Origin: Taeniopygia guttata
Lineage: Eukaryota; Chordata; Aves; Passeriformes; Estrildidae
DNA length: 64,000 nt
Assembly (NCBI RefSeq): GCF_048771995.1
Contig: NC_133027.1
Span: forward strand, 102,112,501-102,176,500
Direction of reading: 5' to 3'
Part shown: piece by piece, positions 58,502 to 64,000 of the stretch
Numbering within the stretch: the first letter of the stretch is position 1
How the letters are laid out: each line of letters begins with the position of its first letter
Program-made: the position numbers and the translations under genes
The notes under the pieces: model-generated
Told to the model about the DNA's origin: nothing
Seen by the model: the letters and a program-made list of their open reading frames with translations, nothing else
Database searches by the model: none

Positions 58502-61457
58502 CTATATTGTGTTGGTGGGGAAGCCTTTGATGGGGAATGAAGTTTTGTGTTTTAATGACAATCCAGTGTTCTCATTGCATTTGTGACGTTACAGCAGAGC
58601 TCTGTTTCACTGAATATGGGAAGCTCCCTGTGCATGGTGGAGAAAATGCCACTGCCTTCACTTCTGACACATATTAGGTGTGAATTATTTATGGTACTTC
58701 ATTGCAAGTGGAGGCTTCTGTAGTATATTTGTAAATAATTAATACTTTATGACAGGACATCTGTTTCTGTGGATCTTGTGTTATGGAACTAGTTTACTAA
58801 ATACACTTTATGATAAGATATCTATCCCTTTTCCCAGACTGTCCTGTAATAAAGTATCTTTGTATTCCTGCTATATGTTATCTATTTGGACTCCTAAATG
58901 ATATATGTAGAAGTTTGTACTATTTCTTGTGAGTTGATACAGTGTTAAGTTCACTTTATATTTAGTAGGTCCCTTTTTAAGTAAACAGTCTGCTAATTGT
59001 GTTCTGTAAAATTAAGTTAGTGAAAGATTTATGTACCTCATAAATTAAATTTGCTTCTTCGAACTTTCCTGAAGAGAATGTATTCTGTAAGACAGTAGTA
59101 ATTTTTAAGAAATTATTATTTTTTTAAATTAATAAGAACTAGTTTCTGGTTGTGCTGATAGTTTGTGGGGATAATGAAAAGGCTAAGTACAGTGTACAGT
59201 TCAGAATGGTGAAACGAGAAATGTGGGATGAATACCTGTTTGGCCCAGTATGTGACTTGGGGGATAAAACTTTCCCTTGCTTTTCTGTGCTGCCACATTG
59301 GGAGACTTGAGATTCATCACCAGTGGGTGGCTGAAGGGGTTGGCATTACCTGTGCTGACCAACTGACTTGTGCAGCTCTCTGGTGAACCAAGACAGTGAA
59401 AAGATCCCAGTTGGAAAAATAATTTTCCACAAGGGAAAGGCCAGTTTGTCAGCAGCCCATTTCAGTAACCTGGTTTTCTGTGCGGGGCACAGTTGGATTT
59501 GGCTATGTCGGTGAAGGGGAAGCTGCCTGGGGTCAAGGCTGGGACCTTTGCAGGGCAGATGTGCAGCAGATCCCTGGGCCAGGTGTGAGGATGGCTGTGT
59601 ATGGTCAACATGATGTGGAAGCGTGTTTGCAAATGGAGCAGCTCCATTACCATCTTACCCACATCTGCTGAGCCAGTGTGATTTGTTGGTTACAGTGCCA
59701 CATGGATGAGAAGTGTGTCAAGAGGGAAAAATGCTTTAGATTTGGGATACTAAAAAAAACCAAAGGAATGTTGTATTTTCAACTTCAAAAAAGGATGGGG
59801 AGTCTTCCATTAAATTATCTTCTGCATACCCTCTCTTGGTGCGAGCCTGGTCCCCTGCTGTCCTCTGCTCATCCCCCATCACTTCTCTTCCCTTTCTTCC
59901 CTCTGCCCCATAATGACTCTCAGGAACGCAGTACCAGTGACCAGTTTTGCAGCTAATGTACTGTTGTAAGCCTTTTGAACTCACTGAAAATGAGAAGTTA
60001 TCTCTGGGTGCCTGCCTGGCCCCGTGTGCTGCTGCAGTTGCTTAGCAGCCAGCGGGAGGCACAGGGGAGGAGCGGCTGGGCCTCCCTCAATCATCTGCGG
60101 GGACACAGGAGAGCACAGTTATCACTGGGGAGCTCCATTAACATCTTGCTTTCTGCCTCTCCTGCATGCTCACACACACCCTCACCTGCCTCTGCTCAGC
60201 AGCTTCTCACCAGCTGGGAAATGCAGTCTCCTGCATCCAAGCAAGCCTCACTGCTTGCAGGCTCAGGTGGAACGAGGCAGCAAAACCATCCCAGGCCTTG
60301 GTTGGGAGTGTGGCGAATGTGCTGTGAGAATGTTTGACACCTCCTGAAGGAGTGGCCTTGGTCAGGCGCTTCAGCTCACACGCTCATGGTTTTACACACT
60401 GACCTCTTCAGTTTTCCATTTTTAGTTGTAGGTTGCTGATCACTTCTCATTGCTTTTCCTTGCAGGCTCTGACAGAGTAGTTCTTGCTCAGTGTTCCTGC
60501 ATTATCTTGGAGAAATCTCCAGCCTTCAGCCAAAAGTTGTGGCTTCTTCTGTCAGCAGGAGTGGTAGTGAAGGACACCAGCCCCTGCCTTGGCCACACTG
60601 CTGCAAGGTGGTCAAAGCCTTGGATAGAGGATGGGCTGTGACTGGGGAGGCTGAGGTGTGCTGGATTGCTTCAGGGAAAGAAATTCCCTGAAAACACAGC
60701 AGGTGGCCAAAAATGATAGTGTCTGTTCAACTGCCATGGCAGTTTTTTTACACTTTAGGGCTGGAGGCGCAGGTCTTTGAAAAAGAATGGGTACCAAAAT
60801 GTCATTTGTAGAACTTCAACTTTGTTCCAGAGGGGTTTCTGTAAACCTGACCAGAGAAGGAAGAATTAAGAGTGCCTCAAACCCCTGGTATATCCAATTA
60901 ACCAGCTCACCGCATATCTCACCCTGGTTGTAAATGTCAAGGTAATGTACTGTTTTGGAGCAGAGGCTGTCTCAAAGCTGTGAAGTGTCCGTTGCAGTGG
61001 GATCCTTCCTTACTTTTTTCCTTTTAAAGAATATTTATTTCTGATGGGCATCTCAGGTTTCAGAGATGTGAATGATGCAAACAGAGCGGCTTTTGGCTGT
61101 AACAGTCACACATCAGCCAATTTGATGTGTCATACTTTTCATTTTAATGCAGATTCCTAGATTACCACAAACCTAGAGTTGGAGGAACAAGCACATGATT
61201 TATATGAAGAAATATAGTAGTGCTTAGATTTTCTTTTTATAAGGCTAATTGTGTTAATTTGCTTGAGACACAATTATCTCAATGGGATTGATTTGTTTAA
61301 TTAACTCGGGATGCCTGCAGGTGAAATAGTGAGTATAAATAGAAGGACAGTGGGGAATGCATCACTAATGTTTGTATTGCAGAAGGATTGACTCATATGT
61401 AAATGAGGTGCTGCAAGCCTGCCAGGCTAACCTAGTTCTGGGGTGGTTTCTAGATAC

Positions 61458-61473
61458 AAAAAAAAAAAAAAAA
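61458..61473 (+). repeat. A16 homopolymer
   Basis: A run of 16 A after TAGATAC, followed by TCTCATGC. Confidence 0.8.
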
Positions 61474-64000
61474 TCTCATGCTGTCATGCATAGCAGAGGG
61501 CTCGTACACTCAGGAGTAAGTTGGTGAGGAGTGTACACTGTAGTACTGTGGACAAACATACCTTGCTCCTGTTGTAAATACCTTGCATATTTACACTTCC
61601 CTGAACACTGCCAAGGGATGGGGTCTGAAGGATGTGATTTGTGCCAGACCACTGTGATGGCACTGCCCTGATGCAACCCAGCAGCTTCTCCAGTGTGTCA
61701 GCCCTCTGTGGTGAGAAATCAGTGTAGTTTCTTGTTCCAAACGTTGCAAGGGCCACTTCTGAGCAAAGCACACGAGTACCCTGCATGTAGCATTCCTGGG
61801 ATGAAAGCCTTGTGGCAAAGCTTTACGTGTTCTCATGCTCCCAGATTCCTCTGCCTTACTGTGTGGACATACCACTCTGCAGAGGATTAGGTGTCTTAAT
61901 AGACCAGTTCTGCAACCTGTGTGCATGTCCCTTGCCTGCTGTTTGCCAGGGCTGTATCCAACACTCTTAACGTGTCCCTTGTTCTAAGGTAAGTGGTTAT
62001 GTTCCAGGCCCAAAGGGGAAATTCTGTCTTTTATTTCAGTTTCGTCCTGTACCATAAAAATCTTAATTCTTACAAATACAGAGGACAGATAGGTATTTTC
62101 CCTAACTAAAGTAGATTAGTGGTTTTCATAAAATTCTAGTCTTTCTCTGAATATTTTGGAGATCTTCATAGTAGCTTCTGGTAAAATATTGTTGAATATA
62201 ATTGAACTGAATGTTGAATGTAAACAAAATAAAACTAGATCAACAGAGCACTGCCACAGAACCAAACCAACTAAAAAAACACGTTTCCTTTTTGCAGTTC
62301 TAAATGTATTGCTGTTTAAAAAATGCCTTTGTTTCTGCATGACAAGAGTATATAGGAGTACTGTTGTCTTTACCAAAATTCCTATTTTTTTACATCCTCA
62401 ATAGCTTATCCATCTCCCATTAGTGTGGTTGCTTCATGTTTCTCCATTTTCTTCTCTACAGAAATCTGTCTTTGTTCCAAATTATTCTTGTCCCCATTTT
62501 CTGAGGCTTTTACTACATCTGCTATCTCAAGAAGAGATCAGATGATAAGAGCTGAACACAGCACTCTGATGGAGAACACACTTCTGATTTATGCTGTGGC
62601 ACAACAGTCTTGTACGTCTTATCCTTTAGATAATCATGTGAATACTTCAGTCTTGAAAATGGAAAAAAAATATTTCTAAGTTGTATCCTTGTATATCTAG
62701 CAGCGTGTTTCCTTTATTTGCTAAACACTTGATTCAAATATTGAGTTACTCCAGAACTGTTAAACCCAGCAATCAGTTTTGAGTGCTTCACATTTTTCAT
62801 TTAAATGCACTTTGCTTTTTATTGATCTGCAGTGGATTTAATTTGTCCCTTGGTCTGGCCTTGCATGGTTCATCTGGAATTCTTTCCACTGTTCTCTGGT
62901 TTTGAACAACTGTATATTTTGTCACCTGTGGGATTTTAGCTGTTCAGATTTTTGGTGGGGAGGAGAGAGAAGGTGTTGCCTTCCTGTTTATCAGTTCATT
63001 CAAGAGTATATGATACACTGCTATCCTGGTACAGAGCTGAGGGCATCCCTCCCTTGACCCTTTTTTTGGAAAGCTGTTTGTTTTGTTCTCGTGCATTTTC
63101 CATGTCTCTCTGCTGCTTTCAAACCTACATGCATGCTCTCCGTAATAAACCTCAATTTTCTTAGTAGCATAAAAGGATTTTTTCAAATATTGTTTCAAAT
63201 GCAATTCCCAGCCTCTTTGAAGCCATTCTTTGGTTAACAAGCCAAAAGTACAAAGGGAAAAGTATGGAAGTGTTTATCTGTTGGAAAAACTAGGCTTGGA
63301 AAATTACATTTTGTCAGAAGTATTAGAGCTGTGTGCACAAAGTCTATAGCTCTTCCACCTTCAGGACACTCTTGCCCCAGCCTTTGTTTGCCTTGTTTTT
63401 TGTTGCATCCTAAATCTTTGCATAGGCTAATTTTGTTTTGAATAAAGAGAACTCTTTCTGTCTTAATGTCACTTGAAATAGTTTGAAATGGTCCTGCTTT
63501 ATTATTTTCTACCTGAAGGAAAACTGTGGTTGGAGTTTTTTGGGTGTTGGGGCGAGGAGAGTACTATTTGATTTTTGTACCGAGTCCCTCAGCTTTTCCT
63601 CCCCTGCCTTGTTCCATACATATGCCACTCAAAGCCATGACATCTCTCTGTATTTTAAATGTCTTATAAAAATATTGGAACCCTCAAGAAATGTCATTTT
63701 GCCCACCGAGTGCTGTTACTCTGCTGTCAGGGTAGAAACCTCAGTCCTTGTGGTGTTTAACATAGATGCTGTTTTGCCCTTGCAAATGTGTGTTTCTGTC
63801 CTGCCTGGCACGTGGAGTTTTCCAGGCTTTGACTAGAACTAAGTTTACCCAGTAATGCCAGTTTATCTTTTTCAAGTTGACACTACAAAGGCAAGTGGTG
63901 GGAAGCCTTTGTAACTCACATCACTGATCTCCCAGCATCTGTGGTTGTGAGCAGGGGTTTGGGTCCCCTTTGCCTGTTCTGTTTGGGTTAGGGTAAGATG
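61474..64000. other. Intronic-type DNA to the window end, no gene seen
   Basis: No exon, repeat family or RNA gene was recognised. ORFs of 60-117 codons on both strands (including 63483-63836 +) have no motif. T excess appears less marked than in the 28-52 kb region. Confidence 0.45.

Larger units (their letters stand above)
54833..61457. other. Intronic-type DNA, no gene seen
   Basis: Holds a 13-bp tandem duplication (55398-55423) and a 16-bp palindrome (58486-58501). The patch 60000-60330 is G+C-richer with overlapping 107-120 codon frames and no motif. The block 61230-61330, with TTAATTAACTCGGGATGCC, looks like a conserved non-coding element. Confidence 0.5.
14916..64000 (+). other. Putative long first intron, runs off the window
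   Basis: This reading follows from the donor at 14916, the absence of any recognisable coding exon to the right, and a change of strand composition: the plus strand becomes visibly rich in T over A, which transcribed vertebrate introns show on the coding strand. First introns of many tens of kilobases are common for developmental regulators. A second, nested or separate gene cannot be excluded. An exon shorter than about 150 bp without a known motif would escape reading by eye. Confidence 0.4.

Overview
The window looks like one piece of a bird chromosome, mostly non-coding. Three diverged CR1 retrotransposon ends lie at about 1236-1950 (+), 9921-10420 (-) and 54614-54832 (-). A SINE built from a tRNA-Ile head and a CR1-type tail lies at 12791-12922 (-). 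CR1 is the dominant avian LINE, and tRNA-Ile/CR1 SINEs are known from perching birds (TguSINE1-like), so a passerine is the best guess (inference). No bacterial gene, operon, CRISPR array, rRNA gene or intact tRNA gene was seen.

Layout: 1-14.0 kb is AT-rich intergenic or intronic DNA, with A in excess of T on the given strand in the stretches inspected. It holds two CR1 ends, the SINE, one MIR relic and a striking GC-rich minisatellite at 2520-3190. It also holds a perfect DR5 (retinoic-acid-receptor type) site at 4371-4387, followed at once by a 14-bp perfect inverted repeat. At 14.05-15.87 kb there is a large CpG island with upstream CCAAT and octamer motifs. Inside it a textbook splice donor at 14915/14916 ends an ATG-free stretch of more than 500 bases. 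I read this as the promoter and non-coding first exon of a gene transcribed rightwards.

From about 15.9 kb to the end the strand becomes T-rich (and apparently G-rich), as expected for the coding strand of a transcribed intron. No coding exon could be recognised there, so 14916-64000 is read as a long first intron that runs off the window. It carries two more MIR-like relics, the third CR1 end, several poly-T/poly-A tracts, short tandem duplications, and a few coding-like but broken stretches (18.6, 26.3 and 32.4 kb on the minus strand).

The gene that owns the CpG island is not identified. No complete protein-coding gene can be supported from sequence alone. Most predicted ORFs look like chance open frames, including the longest ones, which fall in the minisatellite and the CpG island.
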